Shown one piece after another: positions 36,944 to 46,197 of a stretch of DNA of 64,000 nt. The notes beneath the pieces are model-generated. The model was not told where the DNA came from and did not search any database. It saw nothing but the letters and a program-made list of their open reading frames with translations. Numbering within the stretch: position 1 is the first letter of the stretch; the number at the start of each line of letters is the position of its first letter. A program made the translations under genes and the position numbers. The DNA lies in contig CAZMQV010000006.1 in assembly GCA_964568675.1 (NCBI GenBank), positions 15,944-79,943 of the forward strand. The letters are read 5' to 3'. Source of the stretch: UPXZ01 sp964568675 (GTDB taxonomy: Bacteria > Bacteroidota > Bacteroidia > Bacteroidales > Paludibacteraceae).

Positions 36944-37666
36944 TTATTTTCCGTATCTTCTTTCTCTTTTTTGATAATCTACGATTGCCTCATGCAGGCT
37001 TTCTTGGCGAAAATCAGGCCAATGTATCTCTGTGAAGTAAAATTCCGAGTAAGCCAATTGCCAGAGTAGGAAGTTGCTGATGCGTTTTTCGCCACTTGTG
37101 CGAATCATCAGGTCGGGATCGGGTATGTTTTTGGTTGTCAGATGTTCTGATATGGTCGATTCTTCGATGTCGTCAATGTTGAGCTTACCTTCAGCTACTT
37201 CGCGTGCTATTTGCTTCACTGCATCAGTGATTTCCCATTTTGCCGAATAGCTCAAAGCGAGTACCAGCGTCAAACGATTATTGTCCGCTGTTTGCTCGAT
37301 ACAAGAATTCAGTTTTTCTTTGGCGCCGGCAGGCAATCTGTTTAAGTCGCCAATGGCAAGCAATCGGATTTTATTTTTATTGAGATCCGGAGTTTCTTTT
37401 TCGATGGTGTCGATGAGCAATTCCATGAGCGCGTCAACTTCTTCTTTGGAGCGTGCCCAGTTTTCGGTGGAGAAAGCATAGAGCGTAAGGTATTTAATAC
37501 CGATTTCAGCAGCTGCCTCAGTGCATACGCGCACCGAATCAACACCGGTTTGATGACCGAAAATCCGGTTTAATCCACGTTCTTTTGCCCAGCGCCCGTT
37601 GCCATCCATGATGATTGCAATGTGCTTAGGTAAACGCTCTCTATCAATTTGTTCTTTGAACGACAT
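36944..37666 (-). CDS. uppS: Undecaprenyl diphosphate synthase (isoprenyl transferase)
   Basis: 240 residues. The five cis-prenyltransferase regions are visible: HIAIIMDGNGRWAKERG (catalytic Asp, about 21), GHQTGVDSVR, YLTLYAFSTENWARS, LALSYSAKWEI, and DLMIRTSGEKRISNFLLWQLAYSEFYF near the end. It makes C55-PP, the lipid carrier for wall and polysaccharide synthesis. It lies between porG (72 nt) and bamA (35 nt), the same order as in Porphyromonas. Confidence 0.95.
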   Translation of the reverse strand: MSFKEQIDRERLPKHIAIIMDGNGRWAKERGLNRIFGHQTGVDSVRVCTEAAAEIGIKYLTLYAFSTENWARSKEEVDALMELLIDTIEKETPDLNKNKIRLLAIGDLNRLPAGAKEKLNSCIEQTADNNRLTLVLALSYSAKWEITDAVKQIAREVAEGKLNIDDIEESTISEHLTTKNIPDPDLMIRTSGEKRISNFLLWQLAYSEFYFTEIHWPDFRQESLHEAIVDYQKRERRYGK

Positions 37667-37738
37667 ATATTGAATCTGTCAGTAATCTGACTTTAAGTAA
37701 TCCTAAAATTAATTTTTATCCATTCTGAAAAAACAAGT

Positions 37739-38527
37739 TTATCTTTGTTTTTTCGCCCCACTACTTTGTTGCTTCACGGCTTTCTGCGCTTTGGGCTTCT
37801 TGCCGGCAGAAAACGTGTTTTCGTTGCAATTACAGTTTCTTCTCCAAAAATCGTACGAAAGGCTGACTGATATGCCGGTAAGCTTGTCATTATTCATCAG
37901 ATTGGAAATTGTGGTCGGCGCCGGGTTGTCCCAGCGGCTTACTCCTTCCAGCCCATCGCTAAGCGAAATGCGATGAGTAAGTAACACGTTGAAATTCAAT
38001 CTTTCAGCCATTTTCATCTTAAAGCCAAATCCAATTGGCAATGTAAGGCCGATATTGTTGTTGCCCGATTTGTATTGAGGCATCTGGATAGCGCCAATTC
38101 CCATGAAAATGAAAGGCGAATGCCTTTTGCTAAATCTTTTGTAAGGATTGTTTTCCAAATCAAAAAAATTGAATTCTCCCCAAATATCTACCGCGTGCAA
38201 TGGATTGTTTAGCATCGCGTGATATTGTTCTTTGCCATCGCGATACCTATAGTTGCCTTTCACACTGCTAAATTCATAACCTGCTCGAAGTGCCAACCGC
38301 TTGCTGAACCGATATCGAAACAAGAGCCCGACCTCCGTCGAAAGCTTATCCAGGTTTTTGGTATAGTTGTTCAGATCGGCTATTGTATTTACATCGCCCG
38401 AATAGCTATTTGCACCAACTTGTAAACCAATTTCTGCTCTGAAAGGGTCGTCCTGTCCAAGAGCGGAATTGGAAAAAAGCATTAAAATAACGCTCAACAA
38501 TACGGTGAGTCGAATCGGTACAATCAT
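37739..38527 (-). CDS. porG: PorG-like DUF6089 outer-membrane beta-barrel protein
   Basis: 262 residues with signal peptide (cleaved after Ser-Ala-Leu-Gly-Gln, about 24). The body is alternating beta strands (EIGLQVGANSYSGDV, LFRYRFSKRLALRAGYEFSSVKGNY, SPFIFMGIGAIQMP), matching the DUF6089 family. It ends in a Cys-Asn-Cys-Asn segment and a Lys/Gln-rich tail. In Porphyromonas gingivalis the equivalent gene next to uppS, bamA and two ompH genes is porG, a component of type IX secretion. Synteny makes that assignment likely. A type IX cargo protein is encoded 4.5 kb away, showing that the pathway exists in this organism. A general outer-membrane role is the alternative. Confidence 0.75.
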   Translation of the reverse strand: MIVPIRLTVLLSVILMLFSNSALGQDDPFRAEIGLQVGANSYSGDVNTIADLNNYTKNLDKLSTEVGLLFRYRFSKRLALRAGYEFSSVKGNYRYRDGKEQYHAMLNNPLHAVDIWGEFNFFDLENNPYKRFSKRHSPFIFMGIGAIQMPQYKSGNNNIGLTLPIGFGFKMKMAERLNFNVLLTHRISLSDGLEGVSRWDNPAPTTISNLMNNDKLTGISVSLSYDFWRRNCNCNENTFSAGKKPKAQKAVKQQSSGAKKQR

Positions 38528-38611
38528 AGCTGCTAAATACTTTCGTTAAATTGCTACATTGTAAACGTATTATTGAGCAATAAATTTTGTTCAAGGAACC
38601 TAAATTGGCAA

Positions 38612-38619
38612 CAAAAGTA
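38612..38619 (-). promoter_or_regulatory. Candidate -7 element for the porG-uppS-bamA-skp operon
   Basis: The minus strand reads TACTTTTG (TAnnTTTG) about 85 nt before the porG ATG, with no clear TTG at the -33 spacing. Support is only the -7 match and its position. Confidence 0.4.
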
Positions 38620-38719
38620 ATGATAATCTTTGTAATTGAATGTACATTGACGTAAAACCGAAGTGTGATTTAACAATTTATTGCAAAAACTTATGTCCCT
38701 TTTATTTTGATTGATACAT

Positions 38720-39142
38720 TCAGAGAATAGTAGTCAGATTTTCAAGCGCTTCATTCTCTTTCTGTGTCATTTCGTCTTGTTCTTCGTTTGTCTTGTCGTT
38801 TTGACCACACAGATGCAATACGCCATGAATCAGAACACGATAAAATTCGATATTAAAATTAGTATTTAGCTCGTCGGAGTTGGATTTCACCGTGTCGATA
38901 CTGATAAAAATATCACCTGAAACTTGCTTCCCTCTACTGTAATCGAACGTGATGATGTCGGTGTAGTAATCGTGTTGAAGATATTGTTTGTTTACTTCCA
39001 AAATGCGCTCATCGTTACAAAAAATAAAATTAATCCGACCAACTTTCCTACCGTGTAGGATTGCTGTCGATTGTATCCAAATTTTTACTTTCTGCTCATC
39101 AAAATGTGGTATTTCAATATTCTCAACAATAAATTGAATCAT
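38720..39142 (-). CDS. ybeY: Endoribonuclease YbeY (16S rRNA maturation)
   Basis: 140 residues. The UPF0054 signature is present as HGVLHLCG (about residues 110-117) with upstream blocks GRINFIFCNDERILEVNKQYLQHDYYTDIITFDY. The two His of HxxxH are intact, while the third ligand position (usually His in DH) reads Asn-Asp-Lys; variation at this point is common in Bacteroidota. YbeY acts in rRNA processing and 70S quality control. It is 43 nt downstream of the spmAB fusion gene's stop, in the same direction. Confidence 0.9.
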   Translation of the reverse strand: MIQFIVENIEIPHFDEQKVKIWIQSTAILHGRKVGRINFIFCNDERILEVNKQYLQHDYYTDIITFDYSRGKQVSGDIFISIDTVKSNSDELNTNFNIEFYRVLIHGVLHLCGQNDKTNEEQDEMTQKENEALENLTTIL

Positions 39143-39185
39143 AATCTATTTTGGTTTCTTTTTTTTGAAAAAATAAAAATAAAAA

Positions 39186-40418
39186 TCAATGGAAGAAAAG
39201 GTATCCAAGCAGAATAGCCGCCAATATCCCCACCACGTCGGCAGCCAGACCAGCTACTACGGCGTAGCGGGTATTGGATATTTTTACCGAGCCAAAATAG
39301 ACTGCAAGTATATAGAATGTGGTGTCAGTGGAGCCTTGAATGATGCTTGAGAGCCTCCCCACGAATGAGTCAGCGCCGAATTGCTTCATTGTTTCCACCA
39401 TCATGCCGCGTGCGCCACTACCACTCAGTGGTTTCATAAATGCTGTTGGCAGTGCTTCTACAAAATCAGTATTGGCGCCGGTAGCTGCTACCAGGTAGCG
39501 TATGCCATCGACCAGCAAGCCCATCGCTCCGGAAGCGCGAAACATCCCGATTGCCACAAGCACCGAAACTAAATAGGGAATAATACCCACAGCTACCTGA
39601 AAACCTTCTTTGCCGCCTTCAATGAAACTATTGTAAACATTCACTTTTTTGCGTGCAGCCATTACTACAAAAGCTACGATAATGGATAATATGATGAGCG
39701 CTGCTACAAAACTGGAGTATTGGCTTATTTGTTCTTGCGATAATTTGCTGAAAAAATAGATTAAACCTATTATCAAAGAGACCAACGACAATAATACACC
39801 CATCACCACGCGGTTGAAAAGATTGATTTTCTGGATGATGGATACTAAAATCAAGCCTGTGAGCCAGGCGCATAATGTGGCAACAACGATGGGCAGGAAT
39901 ACATCAGCCGGATTAACTGCGCCAAATTGTGCCCGATACATCAAAACGGTCATGGGTACAAGTACTAACCCGGCAGTGTTGAGCACTAAAAACATTATCA
40001 TGGGGTTGGAGGCTGTGTCTTTTTTAGGGTTCAACTCCTGCATCTGTTTCATCGCCTGCAGCCCCATGGGTGTGGCGGCGTTGTCAAGCCCCAGCATATT
40101 TGCCGACATGTTGAGAAAAATACTACTCAATGCCGGATGATTTTTGGGTATTTCGGGATAAATACGGGTGAAAAATGGAGCGACAATGCGCGAGAGAACG
40201 GTCAACGCGCCGCCGTGTTCGGCTACTTTCAGAATACCCATCCAGAATGTAAGAATCCCGGTAAGCCCGAGCGAAATCTCGAAACCCGATTTGGCAGAGT
40301 CAAAAATTGATTGCAGTATATCATTGAATACAGTAGTGTTGCCAAAGAAAATCATCTGCGCGAGCGCGACAACGAATGCGATAAGTACAAATCCAATCCA
40401 GATATAATTAAGTGCCAT
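39186..40418 (-). CDS. SpmA-SpmB fusion, nucleoside-recognition (Gate) membrane protein
   Basis: 410 residues with about ten hydrophobic helices in two similar halves. The N-terminal half resembles SpmA (GLDNAATPMGLQAMKQMQELNP, about 115-136) and the C-terminal half SpmB (LPTAFMKPLSGSGARGMM, then GSTDTTFYILAVYFGSVKIS, about 325-385). In Firmicutes the separate proteins affect spore core dehydration; in non-spore-formers such as this one the fused version is a presumed transporter of unknown substrate. The sequence fits that family throughout. It heads a small operon with ybeY and has a consensus -7 element 38 nt before its start. Confidence 0.85.
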   Translation of the reverse strand: MALNYIWIGFVLIAFVVALAQMIFFGNTTVFNDILQSIFDSAKSGFEISLGLTGILTFWMGILKVAEHGGALTVLSRIVAPFFTRIYPEIPKNHPALSSIFLNMSANMLGLDNAATPMGLQAMKQMQELNPKKDTASNPMIMFLVLNTAGLVLVPMTVLMYRAQFGAVNPADVFLPIVVATLCAWLTGLILVSIIQKINLFNRVVMGVLLSLVSLIIGLIYFFSKLSQEQISQYSSFVAALIILSIIVAFVVMAARKKVNVYNSFIEGGKEGFQVAVGIIPYLVSVLVAIGMFRASGAMGLLVDGIRYLVAATGANTDFVEALPTAFMKPLSGSGARGMMVETMKQFGADSFVGRLSSIIQGSTDTTFYILAVYFGSVKISNTRYAVVAGLAADVVGILAAILLGYLFFH

Positions 40419-40695
40419 ACGATTCTGTTTGTTTTCAAATTGATTTTATTTGCTTGCAAAATTACATTTTTTTATTTTAACTGCCTATTTTTTAGTGAGC
40501 TTGATTTTCGAAATCAGGTAGAATGAGTTGCAAAGTGCGAAGAAAAACTTGAGAAATGTCGAATGTCGAAATTGTTTTTCGTTGTTGCGTCATGTGAATT
40601 TTGTTTCCCGCTGTCTTTGTTGGTGAAAGCGTTGGAGCGAGTAATTGCATTGAAAACTTGCGGTTTTTGGGGGTGAGTGGTGAAATAAAAAGAAA
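40419..40695. other. Intergenic region between spmAB promoter and sucD terminator
   Basis: Together with the terminator and the tail to 40779 this gap is 361 bases. It holds the spmAB promoter element and a short TGATTT/AAATCA dyad near 40501-40516. No reading frame in it resembles a known protein. Confidence 0.5.
40456..40464 (-). promoter_or_regulatory. Candidate -7 element for the spmAB gene
   Basis: TAATTTTGC on the minus strand is an exact TAnnTTTGC match and would give a leader of about 30 nt. No TTG is found at the usual -33 distance. Confidence 0.5.
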
Positions 40696-40726
40696 GCCGG
40701 ACTTGAACTTTCGGGTTCCATCCGGC
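40696..40726 (-). terminator. Terminator downstream of sucD
   Basis: GCCGGA / TCCGGC arms with an inner GGAAC / GTTC pairing form a stable hairpin 54 nt after the sucD stop; the minus strand then reads TTTCTTTTT. T-rich sequence on the plus strand side makes it usable in both directions. Confidence 0.8.
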
Positions 40727-40779
40727 ATCTTTTTTCTTATAATCTTCTTTCGCGTGTTTGCAACTCAAGGCTTTGCGAA

Positions 40780-41667
40780 TTACAAGCGGAGCGACGAAGA
40801 AGAAATTGCACGTTTTATCAGAACAGCGATATCTTCCGGCTTTCGCGCTACCGGTACGCCGGCTGCTTCGAAAGCTTTAATTTTTTCGGCAGCGGAGCCG
40901 CTTCCACTCGATATGATAGCTCCGGCGTGTCCCATGCGTTTCCCGGGAGGCGCGCTTTGTCCCGCAATAAAAGCTACTACCGGTTTTGTCATTTTTGTTT
41001 TGATGAAGTTCGCGGCTTGTTCCTCGGCATCGCCACCAATTTCACCAATCAACACCACCGCGTCCGTTTCAGGGTCGTCCTGATACATTTGAAGTAATTC
41101 TTGATAATACAGACCGGCAACCGGGTCACCACCGATACCAACACAAGTGCTTTGACCGATACCATTTGTGGTAAGTTGATTCACCATTTCGTAGGTGAGT
41201 GTGCCACTTCGGCTTATAAGTCCAACATTCCCTTTTTTGAAAATCATTCCGGGTAGAATTCCCACGAGTGCTTCGTCGGGGGTGATGAGTCCCGGACAAT
41301 TGGGCCCGATAAGCATTACGCCTTTTGATTTGAGGTAGGGCATTACACGCACCATATCCAAAGTAGGGATGCCTTCGGTGATGGCTATCACCAATTTTAT
41401 GCCACCTTCTGCCGCTTCGAGGATGCTGTCGGCTGCAAAAGCTGCCGGTACGAATATGATTGAAGTGTTTGCTTGTGTGGCGTTTACGGCGTCTTCAACC
41501 GTATTGAATACCGGAATGCCTTCCACGTCTTGACCTCCCTTGCCGGGCGATACTCCACCTACTATGTTTGTGCCATAAGCTTTCATTTTTGAAGTGTGAA
41601 AGCCACCATCTCTGCCTGTAATTCCCTGAACTATCAGGCGTGTGTTTTTATTTACAAGAATACTCAT
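40780..41667 (-). CDS. sucD: Succinyl-CoA synthetase alpha subunit
   Basis: 295 residues, typical for SucD. The CoA-binding Rossmann start reads VQGITGRDGGFHTSKMKAYGTN, followed by GGVSPGKGG, and the phospho-His loop is GHAGAIISSGSGSAAEK (His near 248). With SucC it interconverts succinate and succinyl-CoA with nucleotide synthesis. In anaerobic Bacteroidales it also serves the succinate-propionate route. It follows sucC after a 120-nt gap, wider than usual for this pair. Confidence 0.95.
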   Translation of the reverse strand: MSILVNKNTRLIVQGITGRDGGFHTSKMKAYGTNIVGGVSPGKGGQDVEGIPVFNTVEDAVNATQANTSIIFVPAAFAADSILEAAEGGIKLVIAITEGIPTLDMVRVMPYLKSKGVMLIGPNCPGLITPDEALVGILPGMIFKKGNVGLISRSGTLTYEMVNQLTTNGIGQSTCVGIGGDPVAGLYYQELLQMYQDDPETDAVVLIGEIGGDAEEQAANFIKTKMTKPVVAFIAGQSAPPGKRMGHAGAIISSGSGSAAEKIKAFEAAGVPVARKPEDIAVLIKRAISSSSLRL

Positions 41668-41787
41668 TATTATTAAGGTTGTGAATTAATCGCCTTTCAG
41701 TCCGATGATTTCAAAAAAAAATGAAATCTTGGATTTTAATTTGAATAATTGCCGGAGTGATAGTTGATTATTTTGTTATGCTAATTT

Positions 41788-42921
41788 TTATATTTCGGCC
41801 AATGCAATTGCAGTATTAGCTGCTTTGGTCATGCTCTCTACAACGGTGAGGTTGGAGTGGCGCAGTATTTCGAGTCCTTCTTTCGCGTTGGTACCTGAGA
41901 GTCGCACCACGATAGGGACTGTAACTTGCATCTGCTCGAGAGCGGCGATAAGTCCGCGTGCCACATCGTCGCAACGTGTGATTCCTCCAAAGATGTTTAT
42001 CATCACCACTCGTACATTCTCATCGGATAGAATCAGATTCATCGCGTCAATCACCTTTTGAGGGCTTGAGCTACCGCCAATATCCAAGAAGTTTGCCGGT
42101 TCGCCGCCATACATTTTTATCATATCCATGGTGGCCATTGCCAATCCGGCTCCATTCACCATGTAACCAATTTTACCGTTCAGTCGGATGTAGCTCAGTC
42201 CTTTTTCTTTTGCTTCCAGCTCCTTCAGTTCATTTTCATCTGGCTCGAACAGTTCTTCAATTTTTGGTTGGCGGAAAAGCGCGTTTTCGTCAAAGCTCAT
42301 TTTCCCGTCTAACGCAAGCAGCTTATTTTTGTCGGTAATCACCAAAGGGTTGATTTCTACAAGTGTGGCATCTTTTTCAACGAATATCTTGTACATCTTT
42401 TGAAATAATTCAGCCGCCTGCTTCACCAAATTGAAATCATCGAAAAGACGAAAAGCTATTTTGCGAGCAAGAAACGGTGTCATTCCCAGTCGCGCGTCGA
42501 TGGGATATTTGAGAATGGCGTCCGGGTTAGTTTTTGCAACTTCTTCGATGTCAACTCCGCCTTCTTTGCTTGCCATCAGGATAATGGATTTCGAATTGCG
42601 GTCGATAGTCATGCCGACGTAAATTTCAGAATGAAATTTCACTCCTTCGGCTACAAGCACTTTTTCCACCATGTAGCCTTTGATGTCCATCCCTAAGATT
42701 CGGGATGCGGCATCGAGAGCTTCGTCGTTGTTTTTTACTAATTTCACTCCACCGGCTTTGCCTCTTCCTCCGGTTAGCACTTGTGCTTTGACTACGGAGG
42801 GATATCCCAGTTTGTTGGTGGCAGCTACTACTTCGTCGGGAGTGAAACAAAGTATTTCACGAGTAACCGGGATGTGGTAGTGTGCAAAAATCTCTTTTGC
42901 TTGGTATTCGTGTATTTTCAT
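41788..42921 (-). CDS. sucC: Succinyl-CoA synthetase beta subunit
   Basis: 377 residues with an ATP-grasp domain (MKIHEYQAKEIFAHYHIPV, KAQVLTGGRGKAGGVKL, LVEINPLV) and the CoA-ligase domain (GFSS-type block read as LDIGGSSSPQKV, then NIFGGITRCDDVARGL and RLSGTNAKEGLEIL). It provides the nucleotide-binding half of the enzyme. The gene is transcribed ahead of sucD. The 70-nt region before it separates it from the secreted nuclease gene. Confidence 0.95.
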   Translation of the reverse strand: MKIHEYQAKEIFAHYHIPVTREILCFTPDEVVAATNKLGYPSVVKAQVLTGGRGKAGGVKLVKNNDEALDAASRILGMDIKGYMVEKVLVAEGVKFHSEIYVGMTIDRNSKSIILMASKEGGVDIEEVAKTNPDAILKYPIDARLGMTPFLARKIAFRLFDDFNLVKQAAELFQKMYKIFVEKDATLVEINPLVITDKNKLLALDGKMSFDENALFRQPKIEELFEPDENELKELEAKEKGLSYIRLNGKIGYMVNGAGLAMATMDMIKMYGGEPANFLDIGGSSSPQKVIDAMNLILSDENVRVVMINIFGGITRCDDVARGLIAALEQMQVTVPIVVRLSGTNAKEGLEILRHSNLTVVESMTKAANTAIALAEI

Positions 42922-42998
42922 GTGTTTAGTTAAAAAAATATATATTGCTCAAACGTTTAAGTCCCTGTTTTGTTCACTCCGAGGTGCCTTATTATTTC

Positions 42999-45044
42999 TT
43001 AACGCAGGATAAGTTTTTTGCTTCCAGCGATGCGGTTTCCATTTTTTACAAGCAGAATAAATACGCCTTTGTGCTCGAAAGGTATTCTCACTTGATCGGA
43101 ATTTGCCTGAATCCTCACCATTTGGTTGCCCACAATGTCATACATTTCTATTAGATTTCCTTTCGCCATGTTGCTAATGCAGAGCGATTTGTCGGCATAG
43201 TAAACCACCAGGTTTTCCGAAATGCCGAGCTTGTCGTTGTCTGTAGATGTAGCTGTGGTTTGTAGCTGTATTTCATTGGAGATGCCTGTGGAGTTGCCTT
43301 GTGGAGTTACCGTGTAGTAATAATTTTGCTCCTGCGATAGACCTGTTATCGAATAGTTGAGCACATTGCCTACCAATTTCGGATATCCATCCATTGGGAC
43401 TTTGACAGCCACTTCGCCTTCATTGGCCACTTTTACATAGTCAACAAATACACGTCTGTTTTTATTGGCTTTTAGTGTGATTTTGGTTGTGGTTTCCGAT
43501 GGAGGAAGTTCTACCTGAAAATCTTCGTTTTGCGAGCCGGTAATAAATGTAGTAAGCGGATTGTCATTGAGAAGTACGTAAAGTTCCGATCCGTTGTCGT
43601 TGTTGTAACTTCTGGCGCGCACGGTCAACGTAGTGGTTGTTTTAAGTTTCATTGCCGGCGTGGTAATCGAACCATTTTTTGAACCTGACGCAAGACGCAT
43701 TTCTGTACCATTTTCGAATACCTGATAGCCGTTGGTATCTGATGTCCAGTTGCTCGGCAATCCGCTTGCGAAGTCTTCTTCCAGATAGGTGAGTGATAGC
43801 TGTGTGCCTTCGGAGTATGAATAAACATCGAGCAAATAGTCGTTTGCTCCCACCGAGTTTGTCCAGTTTGCCGTGAATCCGGAGTTTGTAATGGCTGTTG
43901 CCGGCAATGCGAGGAATGAATCGGTGGCGTTCGCGGTGATTTGAACCGATTGGGCTGTAATGCCACCGCCGGATATATTAAGTGAGGATTGTAAAGTTCC
44001 TAACGCGTTTGTGTTGCAAGTGATAATGAGTTTGTATCCGTTTTCGGCTTGCTCTTTGGTGATGGCGCTTGCTGATAGTGCAAAAGTAGTAGTGCTCCCG
44101 GACAATGACAGGTTGATATCGCCCTCCAGATTGATAGCTCTGATGTCTATTTCTTTGCTCACCGATTGCCCCACCGGCACATTTCCAAAGTCAATTGTGG
44201 CGTTTTTTGCCGGAGTTATTATCTGCGGATCGGTTGTAAGTGTGGGCGACCATGCTATACCTTTCATGTTTCCCCAAACGTATTCGGCCAGTTCGGGGTA
44301 GTCAATGTAGGGATTTCGGTTTTTCTGATAACTGTAAATGGCGTTGTTGCGGTCAATTTCTTTCTGACTTACGGGATCTTGCCGGCTCCACTTCAAGAAT
44401 AGGTTGATAGTCCAATCGGAGAATGAAGGATATGTCGAGTTGTTGAACGACGCGCCCCCGATGGTTTTCATGATATTCTCGTAGCGAGTGGCAAAGTAAA
44501 AATAGGTGCGGGCGAAGTCGCCTTTGTATTCGTCCACAGGCTCGAACACGGAGCCGGAGAAGCCGGGGAAGGTGCTGCCACCCAATTTGCCCAAGGCTTT
44601 TGATGAAAGTGTGGAGCCGTTGCTACATTCGCCAAAGGGATTGTTGCTTCGCTGTCCGTTCACTTTGCCATCGGTGGGGTAGATGTGGAAAGCGTCGCTC
44701 ACCATCGGTTTTGAAGAGCCAAACCAGCTTTGAGGTATGGAGTGTTCGCGATTGTAGCAGTCGCATACGTTTTTATAACTTCCGCAAGTACCCGCGCCAA
44801 AGCTCCAGTCGCAGGTGGAATACATGTCCCATACCTTACCCGATGGGAGGCGGTCGCTCGATTCGTATATGGTGTAAAGAAAATCATAGCCTTTGTCTTT
44901 CGCACCACTCGAAATGATGCTGTAAAGCGCAGTTTTGAGGTCAGCATTGGTTTTTCCGGTTGCCGATGTGTAGTAATCTTGAGGCGCTTGCGCAAAACCT
45001 AAAGTAGAAATTAATGTAAGCAGCAGAGTAAATTTTATTTTCAT
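42999..45044 (-). CDS. Secreted endonuclease I-family nuclease with type IX sorting domain
   Basis: 681 residues. Signal peptide (cleaved near Gly-Phe-Ala-Gln), then an endonuclease I domain (PF04231; about 20-265) with the catalytic REHSIPQSWF and SDAFHIYPTDGKVNGQRSNNPFGEC blocks and several Cys that may form disulfides. Two beta domains follow (about 275-370 with an FGNVPVGQSV start; about 375-605 Ig/Fn3-like). The last 70 residues are a T9SS type A sorting domain (a LVVYYADKSLCISN strand, YDIVGNQM, then FEHKGVFILLVKNGN and a basic end KKLILR). The protein should be secreted or surface-attached and degrade extracellular DNA or RNA, supplying nucleotides or clearing matrix DNA. Confidence 0.9.
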   Translation of the reverse strand: MKIKFTLLLTLISTLGFAQAPQDYYTSATGKTNADLKTALYSIISSGAKDKGYDFLYTIYESSDRLPSGKVWDMYSTCDWSFGAGTCGSYKNVCDCYNREHSIPQSWFGSSKPMVSDAFHIYPTDGKVNGQRSNNPFGECSNGSTLSSKALGKLGGSTFPGFSGSVFEPVDEYKGDFARTYFYFATRYENIMKTIGGASFNNSTYPSFSDWTINLFLKWSRQDPVSQKEIDRNNAIYSYQKNRNPYIDYPELAEYVWGNMKGIAWSPTLTTDPQIITPAKNATIDFGNVPVGQSVSKEIDIRAINLEGDINLSLSGSTTTFALSASAITKEQAENGYKLIITCNTNALGTLQSSLNISGGGITAQSVQITANATDSFLALPATAITNSGFTANWTNSVGANDYLLDVYSYSEGTQLSLTYLEEDFASGLPSNWTSDTNGYQVFENGTEMRLASGSKNGSITTPAMKLKTTTTLTVRARSYNNDNGSELYVLLNDNPLTTFITGSQNEDFQVELPPSETTTKITLKANKNRRVFVDYVKVANEGEVAVKVPMDGYPKLVGNVLNYSITGLSQEQNYYYTVTPQGNSTGISNEIQLQTTATSTDNDKLGISENLVVYYADKSLCISNMAKGNLIEMYDIVGNQMVRIQANSDQVRIPFEHKGVFILLVKNGNRIAGSKKLILR

Positions 45045-45451
45045 CTTTTTTGTTTATTAATATTGCGTAGCAAAGGAACAAAATAAATTTGAATTTTTAT
45101 TCCGTTTTTACGACTATTTAAGTTGGCGATGAAATAATATTGTGTTTTTAAATGAACCTCATAGCGCTTGGAGTGAAAATTTGAATCTTTTTGATTTTTA
45201 AAATTTTAAAAATAAGCGATAAGTGCATGCGCGCAATCAGTGATGTTTGGACTTTTAAAACTCACATAAGGCTTTTCAATACGATGATTTGACGTATGTA
45301 CAGCAACATAAGGATTTTACCCTTATGAGATTTCCTCAAGAGAATCGAATCATGACATAATTAAGTTGGCTATATCGAATAGTTTCGATGAAAATATTTT
45401 GAGAAAAAACAGATACATGATTGAATTGCAGTGTGGAAGGTGTTGAGTTAC
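45045..45451. other. Intergenic region upstream of efp
   Basis: AT-rich sequence between two divergently transcribed genes. It contains a short hairpin, CATAAGG / CCTTATG (about 45308-45329), without a T-tract, and a CATAAGG copy nearby at about 45264. No gene or RNA was recognised. Confidence 0.5.
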
Positions 45452-45483
45452 TTGTGTATTTCAGAAAAAAAACGTAACTTTGC
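45452..45483 (+). promoter_or_regulatory. efp: Promoter of efp
   Basis: TTG (45452-45454), a 20-nt spacer and TAACTTTGC (45475-45483) match the phylum promoter at both elements. The start point would be near 45490 and the leader about 35 nt. Confidence 0.78.
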
Positions 45484-45524
45484 GCCCTAATTATCAGTAT
45501 TATAATAAAAAAAGAAAAAACAAA

Positions 45525-46091
45525 ATGGCATCTACAGCAGATATTAAAAACGGAATGTGTCTTGATATTGACGGTCAATTCTTCAATATTATCGAATTTC
45601 TACACGTAAAACCAGGGAAAGGACCGGCTTTTGTTCGCACAAAAATGAGAAATGTGGTAACTGGTCGCGTATTGGAACGGACATTCCCTTCGGGAGCAAA
45701 AATAGAAGAAGTGCGTATCGAGCGTCGTCCTTATCAGTATCTTTATCAGGATGACATGGGTTACAACTTTATGAATAACGAAACATTCGAGCAGGCGCCT
45801 ATCGCCAAAGAGCTGATTAATGGTGTTGATTTTCTGAAAGAAGGCATGGAAGTGGAAGTGGTTTTACATTCGGCAACTGAAACTGTGCTTTTTGCCGAAT
45901 TGCCTACTCATGTCAATCTGCTTATTACTTACACCGAACCGGGTCTGAAAGGCGATACCGCTACCAATGCAACCAAACCTGCAACCGTAGAAACGGGCGC
46001 TACTGTGCGCGTGCCTCTTTTTATCAACGAAGGCGAAATGATTCGTGTTGATACGCGCGATGGCTCCTATGTGGAACGTGTGAAACAATAA
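45525..46091 (+). CDS. efp: Translation elongation factor P
   Basis: 188 residues from ATG 45525, the standard EF-P length. A TTG-initiated extension to 45480 would begin inside the promoter -7 element, so it is rejected. The three OB/KOW domains are apparent, with the modification loop VKPGKGPAFVRTK (Lys near 33), the FPSGAKIEEVRIERRPYQYLYQ block and the C-terminal INEGEMIRVDTRDGSYVERV signature. EF-P relieves ribosome stalling at polyproline. It is a single-gene unit with its own promoter and terminator. Confidence 0.96.
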   Translation: MASTADIKNGMCLDIDGQFFNIIEFLHVKPGKGPAFVRTKMRNVVTGRVLERTFPSGAKIEEVRIERRPYQYLYQDDMGYNFMNNETFEQAPIAKELINGVDFLKEGMEVEVVLHSATETVLFAELPTHVNLLITYTEPGLKGDTATNATKPATVETGATVRVPLFINEGEMIRVDTRDGSYVERVKQ

Positions 46092-46138
46092 AAATCCGTT
46101 GCCGAATCGGAAACGAAAAATATTAATTCAATTAAAAA

Positions 46139-46170
46139 AATCCGCATACCATTAATTTGGAATGCGGATT
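46139..46170. terminator. Terminator between efp and the GH97 gene
   Basis: AATCCGCAT / ATGCGGATT stem with a 14-nt loop, preceded by A7 and followed by T-rich sequence, lies between convergent genes and should work in both directions. Confidence 0.9.
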
Positions 46171-46197
46171 TTTTAATTTTTGCTGTAAGCTTAACGA

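Noticed and set aside
45308..45329. Terminator or RNA element upstream of efp
   Set aside because: Seven-bp hairpin without a T-tract and without a gene ending nearby; left as unassigned.
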